Source: Zhuqueibacter pondensis (lineage in GTDB: Bacteria > Zhuqueibacterota > Zhuqueibacteria > Zhuqueibacterales > Zhuqueibacteraceae). From it: 64,000 bases of DNA. The translations under genes and the position numbers were made by a program. Each line of letters begins with the position of its first letter. Positions within the stretch are counted from its first letter, which is position 1. Shown piece after piece: positions 15,224 to 22,761 of this stretch. Below the pieces are notes generated by a model, which ran no database searches, was not told the origin of the DNA, and was given only the letters and a program-made list of their open reading frames with translations. The stretch covers positions 124,001-188,000 of the forward strand of contig JAPDQK010000002.1 of the NCBI GenBank assembly GCA_034505955.1, given 5' to 3'.

Positions 15224-16108
15224 TCACATTACAACTGGGAAATCAATTTTCGTGTTGCGAGTGGCAAAATCCAAATGAACGACGGGTGCGAGCATGAGAA
15301 ACAAGCTGCGACCGACCAATGCCGTGCGGGTTGGGTTGATGGTAACAAAAGGACTGCTGTGCCAATTCTTGATACAAAATGCAAAGAAAACGATTTTTCT
15401 CGAATTGCCACTTTCATCATTCACCAACAAGCGAAGTGGTTTCGTGATGAAGCGAAAGTTTTGCCCGAGATGAACCGATTCGTCTTCGTAATCGCGAGGG
15501 CCTTGCGTCAGCAAGCCATATTGTTCGAGCAAGTCAAAGTCGAAATAAGAATCCATCGCGCCGGTATCAAAATCAGCAACCAGCTCGAGATCGCCTCGCG
15601 TGCTTTGCAGTTTGACAGAGACAGTGGGATAAGCGTCATCCGGCTCGACAGTTTGGTGCCAAGCCGAAGCCTCTTCGATCATGAACAGGCGCGGATTGAA
15701 AAAAACAAAGGGATATTTTCCATGCTTTTCGCACAATGCGTCAAACTCTTGCTCCTGCGGCAAATGTTGGATGCTCGCGCCATGAGCGATTACTTCGCCA
15801 TCGACGACCATCAGCCAGGCGGCGCCCAACTCTTGGAGGTGCTTCTTAATCCAATTTGCATTGATCTTTTTGGCGTTGTTGAGATATTGAAAGCGCTCTT
15901 CCGGCGTCCAGGCTTCATATTGAGCCAGGCTAACATTGGCACTCACAAACTTTTCTGCCATTGTTGGCGCAGACGTTTCGCTTTGCCGGGATTCAGTGAG
16001 CACGGCAATCGCTTGCGCCACGGCTTGTTCGGCTTTGGCATCCAGCACCCCAACACGCGCGCGAACTTTCTCGAGCACGGATTCTTGAGTAATGGGTTCT
16101 GGTATCAT
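15224..16108 (-). CDS. Retropepsin-like aspartic protease-domain protein
   Basis: A 294-residue protein whose second half has LELVADFDTGAMDSYFDF, with the Asp181-Thr182-Gly183 triad of retroviral-type aspartic proteases, and a later hydrophobic ALVGRSLFLML block comparable to the retropepsin ILGRD loop. The N-terminal part (residues 1-160) is helical, with a short motif ANWIKKHLQELGAAWLMVVDGEVI, a form seen next to such domains. The enzyme would work as a dimer. It lies 80 bp upstream of the caspase-like DGR target on the same strand and may share its transcript. Confidence 0.75.
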   Translation of the reverse strand: MIPEPITQESVLEKVRARVGVLDAKAEQAVAQAIAVLTESRQSETSAPTMAEKFVSANVSLAQYEAWTPEERFQYLNNAKKINANWIKKHLQELGAAWLMVVDGEVIAHGASIQHLPQEQEFDALCEKHGKYPFVFFNPRLFMIEEASAWHQTVEPDDAYPTVSVKLQSTRGDLELVADFDTGAMDSYFDFDLLEQYGLLTQGPRDYEDESVHLGQNFRFITKPLRLLVNDESGNSRKIVFFAFCIKNWHSSPFVTINPTRTALVGRSLFLMLAPVVHLDFATRNTKIDFPVVM

Positions 16109-16533
16109 GGTTCAGCTCGAAAACTGTAGGTAAGAAAAAACCTGTCATGGTTTATTAAAATATAAGAAAATCAGATGCGTAAATCAATGAGAACAAAATA
16201 ATCAGCCGGCGTCCGATTCGCGCGTGAAAGTTTTCTTGAATTTTGTCAATATTTGCTGCCCTGCCGGCGCCGTGATCTTTACCCACATCTTGGATACTGG
16301 ACACAAGGAGAAGTCATAAAATGCCGCTCCTAATGAGTTTTGACAATCAAAATCGGTAATATCATGACCACCCTGAACAGATGTCATTCTGGAAGACTGC
16401 GCCCATGGGCTACGCCCGCAGGGAATCTTTTTGCAATTAAAGAGAATCGTGCTTGATTGAAAGAAGATGCTTCCAGCATGACATGTGGTGTGCTTCGCGT
16501 GTTCAGCGAACAATCAACTTTTACCTTCCGCCT
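16109..16533. other. Non-coding gap with one dispersed repeat
   Basis: Contains a copy of the TGTCATTC element (16382-16483). The remainder (16109-16380) is AT-rich without a credible gene. Confidence 0.55.
16382..16483. repeat. Dispersed TGTCATTC element, copy near the retropepsin gene
   Basis: Starts TGTCATTCTGGAAGACTGCG and ends CCAGCATGACA. The inner GGGCTACGCCCGCAGGGAATC block is shared with copies at 18475, 28562 and 30550. Confidence 0.65.
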
Positions 16534-17016
16534 TTAACTATAGCGGCGATGATCGAAATATTCCTTCCAAAAGAAACCGTTTTCAAATGCCACAAAGAAC
16601 ACCATCATTTTGGGCACGGTCAATTGCGCCAAATCGATATTGGCGTTTTGCAGCGCCGCCAGCAGCGGAATAAAAACAATCGGCGAAGTAAAGATCGGCG
16701 CAACGAAGAGGCCGAAGTCGAATTGGGGTCGCTGTTGCTTCGGCTTCTCGAAGCGCGTGTAGGCATATTGCGCGGCCATGCCGAGCAGCATGCAAACATA
16801 AAGAATGATGACCAAATAAACATCCTGTGCCCCTCTCGGCCTCGGGGCAACAACTGGGAAATCAAAGAGCGCATGCAGGAACCAGACACCCAATGCCAAC
16901 ACGAGCATCTGTATAAAAAATATACGCCAATTTTTGTTTTGCGCAAATCGCAAGATGGAAAGCGCTGCCAAGGCGGCCAGCGATAGGCCAGTGAGAAATG
17001 TCATCAAGCCAGACAT
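16534..17016 (-). CDS. Hypothetical integral membrane protein
   Basis: A 160-residue protein with about four hydrophobic helices (residues 4-22, 31-50, 64-84 and 103-123) and a C-terminal segment MVFFVAFENGFFWKEYF. I do not recognise the family. It has no partner with tight spacing: the inverted-repeat element at 17046-17172 separates it from the methionine-synthase-like gene. Codon use resembles its neighbours. Confidence 0.6.
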   Translation of the reverse strand: MSGLMTFLTGLSLAALAALSILRFAQNKNWRIFFIQMLVLALGVWFLHALFDFPVVAPRPRGAQDVYLVIILYVCMLLGMAAQYAYTRFEKPKQQRPQFDFGLFVAPIFTSPIVFIPLLAALQNANIDLAQLTVPKMMVFFVAFENGFFWKEYFDHRRYS

Positions 17017-17045
17017 TTGTTTTTCTCCCTTTTTTATGAAAATAA

Positions 17046-17172
17046 TTTTTGTAGTAACGCCCTGCGAGTATAACCTTCAGGCGTCAGGCTTTGTGTCAAT
17101 ACAAAATGTTTGACGTACTCAAAGACTTTGCGAAATTGAAAAGCTTTGCGCCTGAAGGCGCCACTACGAAAA
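17046..17172. mobile_element. Inverted-repeat element (family III), copy 2
   Basis: Shares the GTAGT...CTTCAGGCG left end and CGCCTGAAGGCGCCACTACGAAAAA right end with copy 1 at 13095-13210, with about 12 extra bases in the left arm. Interior differs. Confidence 0.7.
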
Positions 17173-17175
17173 ATT

Positions 17176-18171
17176 TTACTTCCTTCCCACAAACAAATCC
17201 CTCCCCTCCACCAACACCCGCATCTTCGCATCCGCCACAAACCGCGGCAGCATCCAAAAGCCGCAATCGGGATGAACGTAGTGCAAGCGCTCGACACCGA
17301 GAACTTTGGCAGCGGCTTCGATGCGGCCGGCAACTTGCTCCGGCGTTTCCACTTGATTGTCTTTAATATCGATCACGCCGATACCCATGCCAATAAAGGA
17401 TTTCACTTCGCGCAACATGGCCAATTCCTCCGGTGGCCGGCGCGTCATTTCCAAAACCAGATGGTCGCATTCGAGCGCATTCATGAATTCGAGCAGCTTT
17501 TGATACGTGCCTTTCTGAATCGTCTGTCCGCCGTAATTACCGAAGCAGAGATGCACGGCTTTCTCTCCTTGCGCGGCGGTTAAAACACGGTTGATGCCTT
17601 GAGCGGCTATAGCTGCATCTTCAGGATGGCCGGTGAGGTTGGCCTCATCCACTTGAATGACCGCCGCATCGATGCCTTGCAATTGCTCGGCTAAAATATC
17701 TGCCAGCGCCATGACCAGTTTGGGCAAATCGCGATAATGCTCATCGAGCAAAACTTTGGCGAGCATGTAGGGACTGGTGACGGTGAATTTCAGCGGCTTG
17801 TGAGTGAGCGGTTTGACGCGCTCCCAGTCGCGCAGCAAATTCAAGGTGCCGGGGTCGAGTTTGCCAGTGACCACGCCCGCCGGCTCAGAACGATAGGCCA
17901 TGCCCATTTGCTGGCGAAATTTGTCGAGACGTTTGCGATCCAAATCGACTTCCACACCGGTGAGCGGCCGGATGAAATAATCGATCATCCCGTTGGTTTC
18001 GGGATGGTTGATGTCCCACCGGTACAATTCGCCGTCGCTGATGACGTCGAGCCCGGCGAGTTCTTGGGTTTTGAGTATCACCATCAGCGCATCACGCAGG
18101 CTTTCACGCGTACCATAGACGCGGAGCCATGACGGCACGGGATAGCTGCCGACGACAGTCGTTTTGAGCAT
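17176..18171 (-). CDS. Cobalamin-independent methionine synthase catalytic-domain protein (short, core type)
   Basis: A 331-residue UROD/MetE-like protein: the catalytic half only, lacking the N-terminal duplicate domain of full MetE (about 750 aa). The start is TTVVGSYPVP, as in the family. Zinc ligands expected from MetE are present in order: His and Cys in VHLCFGN, Glu in LVLEMTRR and Cys in HPDCGFW. Short core-type enzymes are found in archaea and some bacteria and may use a methyl donor other than polyglutamylated methyltetrahydrofolate. Whether this one makes methionine or transfers methyl groups to another thiol cannot be settled by sequence. Confidence 0.85.
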   Translation of the reverse strand: MLKTTVVGSYPVPSWLRVYGTRESLRDALMVILKTQELAGLDVISDGELYRWDINHPETNGMIDYFIRPLTGVEVDLDRKRLDKFRQQMGMAYRSEPAGVVTGKLDPGTLNLLRDWERVKPLTHKPLKFTVTSPYMLAKVLLDEHYRDLPKLVMALADILAEQLQGIDAAVIQVDEANLTGHPEDAAIAAQGINRVLTAAQGEKAVHLCFGNYGGQTIQKGTYQKLLEFMNALECDHLVLEMTRRPPEELAMLREVKSFIGMGIGVIDIKDNQVETPEQVAGRIEAAAKVLGVERLHYVHPDCGFWMLPRFVADAKMRVLVEGRDLFVGRK

Positions 18172-18183
18172 AGGAATCCCTTT

Positions 18184-18222
18184 GGTTAGCCGGTTGGCCC
18201 GTTGGCCGGTTAGCCCGTTATT
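18184..18222. repeat. GGTTAGCCGGTTGGCCCG-type repeat cluster, left
   Basis: Short imperfect units of GTTAGCC and GGTTGGCC in tandem. A larger cluster of the reverse-complement units lies at about 18753-18816, so the two bracket the four-helix-bundle gene in inverted orientation. Confidence 0.6.
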
Positions 18223-18447
18223 AAGAGGTTTAATGGTTTACGATTTTCGCAGGTATCGAATTAAGCCGTCGATAATTTTGCGAACCTTTTCACAATGCTT
18301 GTATGAACTTTGGAACTCATCTTCGTTAATGTACTGTTGATCCAGGGCAATGTACAAACAGTTTTGAATTTCGGAACATGATCGTCGCGAATAAGTCAGA
18401 AATCTGGCCAACTCGCTTTTTGATCCGGAATCAAAACTTTCACTGAT

Positions 18448-18606
18448 GGTAACAGTTCACCGACCCTTTTGAAATGTCATTCTGGAGGAATCTTTTTTCG
18501 CACTGGGTAAGATTCTAAAATTGAAATCTTACTTAATGCGTAAAAAGATTCCCTGCGGGCGTAGCCTGCGGAATGACACCATTAGAGGGGATGGTGAACT
18601 GTTACC
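18448..18606. mobile_element. Complete MITE-like element (family II) inside the four-helix gene
   Basis: Perfect 14-bp terminal inverted repeats GGTAACAGTTCACC and GGTGAACTGTTACC. Both sides carry ACTGAT (18442-18447 and 18607-18612), a 6-bp target-site duplication. Nested inside is the TGTCATTC...GAATGACA repeat (18475-18578). There is no transposase frame, so it must be moved in trans. Confidence 0.92.
18475..18578. repeat. TGTCATTC repeat nested in the family II element
   Basis: Ends TGTCATTCTGGAGGAATC and GCCTGCGGAATGACA are inverted. The middle has two inverted AGATTC/GATTCC type segments. This shows that at least some dispersed TGTCATTC repeats are the cores of family II elements. Confidence 0.75.
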
Positions 18607-18752
18607 ACTGATGTTGTTCGATAATCGAAAATCTCTGGCAAATGCGGGACGTTTAGTGTACTCATAAATCGTCCGCGTCAAGATTCTGGCCTCCTGCCAA
18701 CATTCGAGATCTTCAAATCTTCTGATTTTCATGATACCCTCCGTTTGTTGGT

Positions 18753-18816
18753 TAGCCGGTTGACCTTTTGACCCGTCAACCGGCCAACCGGCTAACGGGC
18801 CAACCGGTCAACCGGT
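18753..18816. repeat. CCGGTTAGCC/GGTTGACC repeat cluster, right
   Basis: Imperfect repeats of GGTTAGCCGGTTGACC and, in inverse, CCGGCCAACCGGCTAAC form potential hairpins. Counterpart of 18184-18222. It overlaps the 3' end of the isomerase gene. Confidence 0.6.
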
Positions 18817-19484
18817 CATGGATATTCGTTACACAACAAATACAGCGGCTCTTCATCTTCTTCGATGCTTGGGAAGCGCCCGACAGGCTGGTAAAAGCGA
18901 TTGTCTTTGCTGTCGTCATTGACGCGGGAGACTTCGCCGACCAAGACCATGCCTTTGCCGGGTTCGCCATAAAATTGGTGATATAAATAGGGCGTCAGGG
19001 TCACACTCTCGCCGGGGGTGAGTACTAACGGTGCGCCTGGGCGAAGCGTACGCGGAATGCCATCGACCATCACGGTCACCGGCGTGTCGGCCAAATCTTC
19101 GGTGGGCGTGGCATTCCACATTTCGATGACGAGGTTGCCGCCGCCGCGGTTGATGATGTCCTCCATTTTGTGCCAATGAAAATGCGTCGGCGTGATTTGA
19201 TTTTCGCGCACGATCATCACTTTCTCGGCGTAGTCTTTGGCGCCGGGCTGATCGACCACGCCGTTGCGCAGCGTGAAGAGCAGCAGTCCGATGTGGCAAA
19301 AATCGCCGGAGCCGAAATCCGTGAGATCCCAGCCGAGGCGCAATGACTTGATTTCCTGCGTTCGATCTTTGTTTTTCTCCCAATCTTCGCGGCGCCAGAA
19401 GGCCCACGGCGGCAAGCGGAAATGATGCGCCTCGAAGAATTGCACAGCTTCGCGTTGAAGGGTGTTGATTTGGGAACGTTTCAT
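18816..19484 (-). CDS. D-lyxose/D-mannose ketol-isomerase family protein (cupin)
   Basis: A 222-residue cupin from MKRSQINTLQREAVQFF, the family start; an upstream in-frame ATG at 19637 would add 51 residues not found in relatives. Metal ligands are visible in TPTHFHWHKMEDIINRGGG (two His and a Glu) and in the second cupin motif LYHQFYGEPG (His). WDLTDFGSGDF and the closing YPxEDEEPLYLLCNEYP-like tail fit D-lyxose isomerases, which interconvert D-lyxose and D-xylulose or D-mannose and D-fructose. No sugar kinase or transporter is adjacent. Confidence 0.87.
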   Translation of the reverse strand: MKRSQINTLQREAVQFFEAHHFRLPPWAFWRREDWEKNKDRTQEIKSLRLGWDLTDFGSGDFCHIGLLLFTLRNGVVDQPGAKDYAEKVMIVRENQITPTHFHWHKMEDIINRGGGNLVIEMWNATPTEDLADTPVTVMVDGIPRTLRPGAPLVLTPGESVTLTPYLYHQFYGEPGKGMVLVGEVSRVNDDSKDNRFYQPVGRFPSIEEDEEPLYLLCNEYP

Positions 19485-19796
19485 AGGGCATTGTTGGGAT
19501 AGCGCAAAGCGCATGGCGCCGAGAAACGCGGTGCGCTCTGCAAAGTTAGGCAGAAATGAGTCGTTTTTTACTTCTTGCAATATACGATAAAATTCGTCAT
19601 TTTCAAGTTGAAAACGAAAGACAAAGTAATGCTTCACTTGCTGGTGGAACAGATAATCTCAGGGTTGGTTGTCCAACGATCACCGAGGCATTGCGTAACG
19701 GCCAAAATTCTCCTTGTTATTCTTTTGGCGTTGTGGTATATTTTAAAAGATGAATGGGACAGATTTTCCAAATTTTAAAACGGATAAAACTGGCTT
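19485..19796. other. Divergent intergenic region before the TPR lipoprotein gene
   Basis: Two short overlapping plus-strand frames here have no family features and are left unannotated. The promoter at 19714-19742 is the only clear signal. Confidence 0.5.
19714..19742 (+). promoter_or_regulatory. Sigma-70-like promoter for the 19797 operon
   Basis: TTGTTA, a 17-bp spacer, then TATATT. It lies 54 bp upstream of the lipoprotein ATG. Confidence 0.6.
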
Positions 19797-21764
19797 ATGA
19801 ATAAATTGATTTTTCGGTTTGGCTTGTTAACGCTGCTTGTGTTTTGGCTTGGCTGTGCCGGCCGGCCGGAGTTGAAGAGCGATGGCTCGAACAAACAGGA
19901 GGCTGTTGTTGCGAAATCCAAATCTTACCGCCAGGCTGATCCTCGTGCCACCGAGGCGGTCGTTCGCGGCGCGCTCGCGGAGCTGAATGGTGACTATAAC
20001 ACCGCTCTCAATGCTTATAATGAGGCGCTGCTGTTCGATTCCACCTCCGTCTCTCTCCATAATGCTATTGCCGAGTGTTGGCGGGCATTGAATCGGCCCG
20101 AAAGCGCGATTCGAGTGCTCAGGCGTGCGCTGCAGCTCGATCCCCGCAGTATCGAAACTCATGAGAATCTCGCCGCGGCCTATCGGGAAAACAATCAGAT
20201 CGAAGCGGCGGTGAAGGAATATGAAACGATCTTGACGCTGGCGCCGGATCATGAGCAGGCCGTCTCGATTCTGGCGAATTATTATCTCCAGCAACAACAA
20301 CAAGAAAAAGCCATAGCGATGTATCAAAAGTTGGTGGATCTCGGTGCCGCCGGACCGCGCGAGTGGTTGGGACTCGGCATGCTCTACCTTTCCCAAAAGC
20401 GCTATGATGAGGCCTCGAGAGTTTTTCAGGATTATCTGAAGGATTCGCCCGATGACGAGCGTGCTTATCTGTCCATTGGTGCAGTTTATGAAGCCAGAAA
20501 AGACACCGCCGGGCTGATCGGCTGGTACCAGAAGACCGTCAGCCGGCACGAGGATTTTGACGAGGTGCGCAACGCATTGAAGCGGTTGTATGTTGCGCAG
20601 AAAAAGCTCGACACGGCAATCGCGCTTTTGGAAAGCAAGAGCCAGTCCGATTCGACGGACATCGACACCCAGATCGAGTTATACGATCTTTATTTGCAGA
20701 AGCGCGACACCACTGCCGCAAATCAAAAGCTGGGCTTGGCCATCGCCTCCCTCACCGAGCGCTTTGCCAAAGACTCGACTAATGTTACCCTGCTGATCCA
20801 AATCAGCCAGCTTTACGAACAGATGGGGGACAAGAAACAGACTCAACAAACACTGGATCGCGCGATCCGATTGCTCGATCGCCGGATCAACCAGGAACCG
20901 GCCAATGCCGAAAAGTTTTTGCAATTGGGCGGATTGCATCTGATGCGTGGCGATACGGCGGCTGCAGGAGAAATTCTCCAGCGTGCTGTTCGAAATCTGC
21001 CCCAGGATTATCGGTTATTTTTCGCGGTCGGGGATTGGTATTTTGATCAAAGCCGGTGGGATTCTGCTGCGGTTTACTACGAAAAGGCCGGCAAGTTGAA
21101 TGGGCGTGATCATCGTGTGTGGGTGAGGCTCGGGCTGTCGCACATACGCCGCAATCAGATGGAGGCGGCGCGCCAGGCTCTGGAGCGCGCCTACGAGCTG
21201 GCGCCGAACGATCTGAATGTCAATTTCTTCCTGGGCATGGTATTGAGCCAGTTGCGTCAACACGAGCAAGCTGTGGCCTATCTCAATACGGCGTTGAGCT
21301 TCGATCCTGATAACACGAGTATTTTGGGAACCCTGGCTGCCACGCTCGACGAGCTCGGCCGGCACGCCGAGGCAGACTCGATCTATGAGCGGGCTTTGCG
21401 GATTGCACCGGAGGACGCGACGTTGCTCAACAATTACAGCTACAGTCTTTCCGAGCGCGGCATCCGCCTCGATGAAGCGCTGACCATGGTCCAGCGTGCC
21501 CTGGAGAAGGAACCGAAGAATGGCGCGTTTTTGGATACCATTGGCTGGGTTTACTACCAGATGGGCAATTATGAACTGGCGCTGCAATACATTTTGCAGG
21601 CCGTCGCAACCCGTGATTCCTCCGCCGAGGTAATCGAACATCTCGGAGATGTTTACGACAAGCTGGGACAGCACGAAAACGCGCAAAAATACTGGCAAAG
21701 GGCGCTCGAGTTGGATCACACGCGCGAAAGCGTCCGGCAGAAATTGGGATTGACCAAAGACTGA
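19797..21764 (+). CDS. TPR-repeat lipoprotein
   Basis: A 655-residue protein with a lipobox (VFWLGC, acylated Cys20) and about fifteen tetratricopeptide repeats from residue 50 to the end, recognised by the recurring pattern of A..LG....A...Y..AL...P. Such lipoproteins act as scaffolds at the outer membrane or periplasmic face. The gene begins a run of same-strand envelope genes: the DUF4292 lipoprotein follows after 19 bp. The last repeats (NNYSYSLSERGIRLDEALTMVQRALEKEP) match those of PEP-CTERM or gliding-type TPR proteins only in general terms, so no specific role is proposed. Confidence 0.88.
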   Translation: MNKLIFRFGLLTLLVFWLGCAGRPELKSDGSNKQEAVVAKSKSYRQADPRATEAVVRGALAELNGDYNTALNAYNEALLFDSTSVSLHNAIAECWRALNRPESAIRVLRRALQLDPRSIETHENLAAAYRENNQIEAAVKEYETILTLAPDHEQAVSILANYYLQQQQQEKAIAMYQKLVDLGAAGPREWLGLGMLYLSQKRYDEASRVFQDYLKDSPDDERAYLSIGAVYEARKDTAGLIGWYQKTVSRHEDFDEVRNALKRLYVAQKKLDTAIALLESKSQSDSTDIDTQIELYDLYLQKRDTTAANQKLGLAIASLTERFAKDSTNVTLLIQISQLYEQMGDKKQTQQTLDRAIRLLDRRINQEPANAEKFLQLGGLHLMRGDTAAAGEILQRAVRNLPQDYRLFFAVGDWYFDQSRWDSAAVYYEKAGKLNGRDHRVWVRLGLSHIRRNQMEAARQALERAYELAPNDLNVNFFLGMVLSQLRQHEQAVAYLNTALSFDPDNTSILGTLAATLDELGRHAEADSIYERALRIAPEDATLLNNYSYSLSERGIRLDEALTMVQRALEKEPKNGAFLDTIGWVYYQMGNYELALQYILQAVATRDSSAEVIEHLGDVYDKLGQHENAQKYWQRALELDHTRESVRQKLGLTKD

Positions 21765-21783
21765 TTTTTTTATTTTACTCAAA

Positions 21784-22761
21784 ATGTATCATAACAATGC
21801 TGGCGAACGGCAAGCGCCGGACTGCAACTGCCGGATGGCAAGGGCCAGGCTGCAGGCGGCGGGTGGCATTGGCTTGTTGCTCGGGCCGATCCTGTTCTTT
21901 TTACTGACCGGATGCGCGGGCCGGGCGCCGCGAGTGCATGATGAATGGCAGCCGCGGGAGCTGTATTTGCGCGTCGCGGAGAATTATCGGCGGTTGCAAA
22001 CTTTTCATGGCGACGGCCGTTTGACGATTGAGTCGCCGCAATTCCAATTCAGTGCGCCAGCGCGAATCCTGGCGGTGAAACCCGACTCGCTCTTCATCAA
22101 AGTCGAAGCCGGCCTGGGTGTCGATGTCGGCTTTTTCTTTGCCGATCGTAAACGCTTTGCCAGCTTCTCGCCACTGGAGAATGTCTATTACCATGGCGAG
22201 ACGGAAAAGATGCGCGAGTTGATGTTCTTCCGCATGGAACTGACCTACGACGAAATGTTGAGCGGTCTGCTCGGCGCAGCCCTGCCGCCGTTTGACAGCA
22301 GCTTCACGATTACGCGTGATGGGAATGATTATCGCTTCGAGGGGAAGCGCCGGCAGCGGCTTTACGGAATTGAGAGCTCGCTGGTCAATGGCAGCGGGTT
22401 GACCCAATATGCGGCAGCGGATGCAGAAAATGATGGAGAGTGGCGCTTGACATATTGGGTCAATGCTGAGCGCGGTGTCGTGACCAGGGCCGAGCAACGT
22501 GACCCGATGAACGTGCTGTCCGCACGACAGGAATTCAAGCGCTTTCGACAGGTGCGGGGCGTCTGGTTGCCGCAATTGATTCAAATCCAAAGGTTCGAGG
22601 AGCAGGAAAGGTTGACCATATTCTACAATCGCATCGAAGCCAATGCCCGAATCGCACCGGCCGAGTTTGCCATTCGCGTGCCGAAAAATGCCAGACGCGT
22701 GAATCTCTCCGATCCGGAGGCCCTGCAGAAAGTCAGAGAATCGATGAAAGAAGAACAATGA
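21784..22761 (+). CDS. DUF4292 lipoprotein (LolB/LolA-like fold)
   Basis: A 325-residue lipoprotein; the hydrophobic segment GLLLGPILFFLLTGCAG ends in a lipobox. The mature part has the family motifs FHGDGRLTIESPQFQF and VFxADRKRFASFSPLENVYYHGE. DUF4292 proteins are predicted to have the LolA-like half-barrel that carries lipid tails. An arginine-rich N-terminus of about 30 residues precedes the signal, so a later start is possible. It overlaps the next glycosyltransferase gene by 4 bp, suggesting tight co-expression. Confidence 0.8.
   Translation: MYHNNAGERQAPDCNCRMARARLQAAGGIGLLLGPILFFLLTGCAGRAPRVHDEWQPRELYLRVAENYRRLQTFHGDGRLTIESPQFQFSAPARILAVKPDSLFIKVEAGLGVDVGFFFADRKRFASFSPLENVYYHGETEKMRELMFFRMELTYDEMLSGLLGAALPPFDSSFTITRDGNDYRFEGKRRQRLYGIESSLVNGSGLTQYAAADAENDGEWRLTYWVNAERGVVTRAEQRDPMNVLSARQEFKRFRQVRGVWLPQLIQIQRFEEQERLTIFYNRIEANARIAPAEFAIRVPKNARRVNLSDPEALQKVRESMKEEQ

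Larger units (their letters stand above)
18238..18732 (-). pseudogene. Four-helix-bundle (23S IVS-like) protein gene disrupted by a miniature element
   Basis: The first 42 codons (MKIRRFEDLECWQEARILTR to LSNNIS) are the conserved start of the four-helix-bundle family. They run into the insert at 18606-18448, then continue in the same frame as ESFDSGSKSELARFLTYSRR, ELA...LYIALDQQYIN and finally IIDGLIRYLRKS before TAA at 18238. Removing the 159-bp insert and one 6-bp copy of ACTGAT restores 110 uninterrupted codons including the stop, close to the family length of about 115. The family is often encoded inside rRNA intervening sequences or as stand-alone genes of unknown function; it is related in fold to Avd. 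Confidence 0.92.

Noticed and set aside
19556..19778. Two overlapping short plus-strand frames before the TPR lipoprotein
   Set aside because: They lack motifs and ribosome sites, and run through the promoter region.
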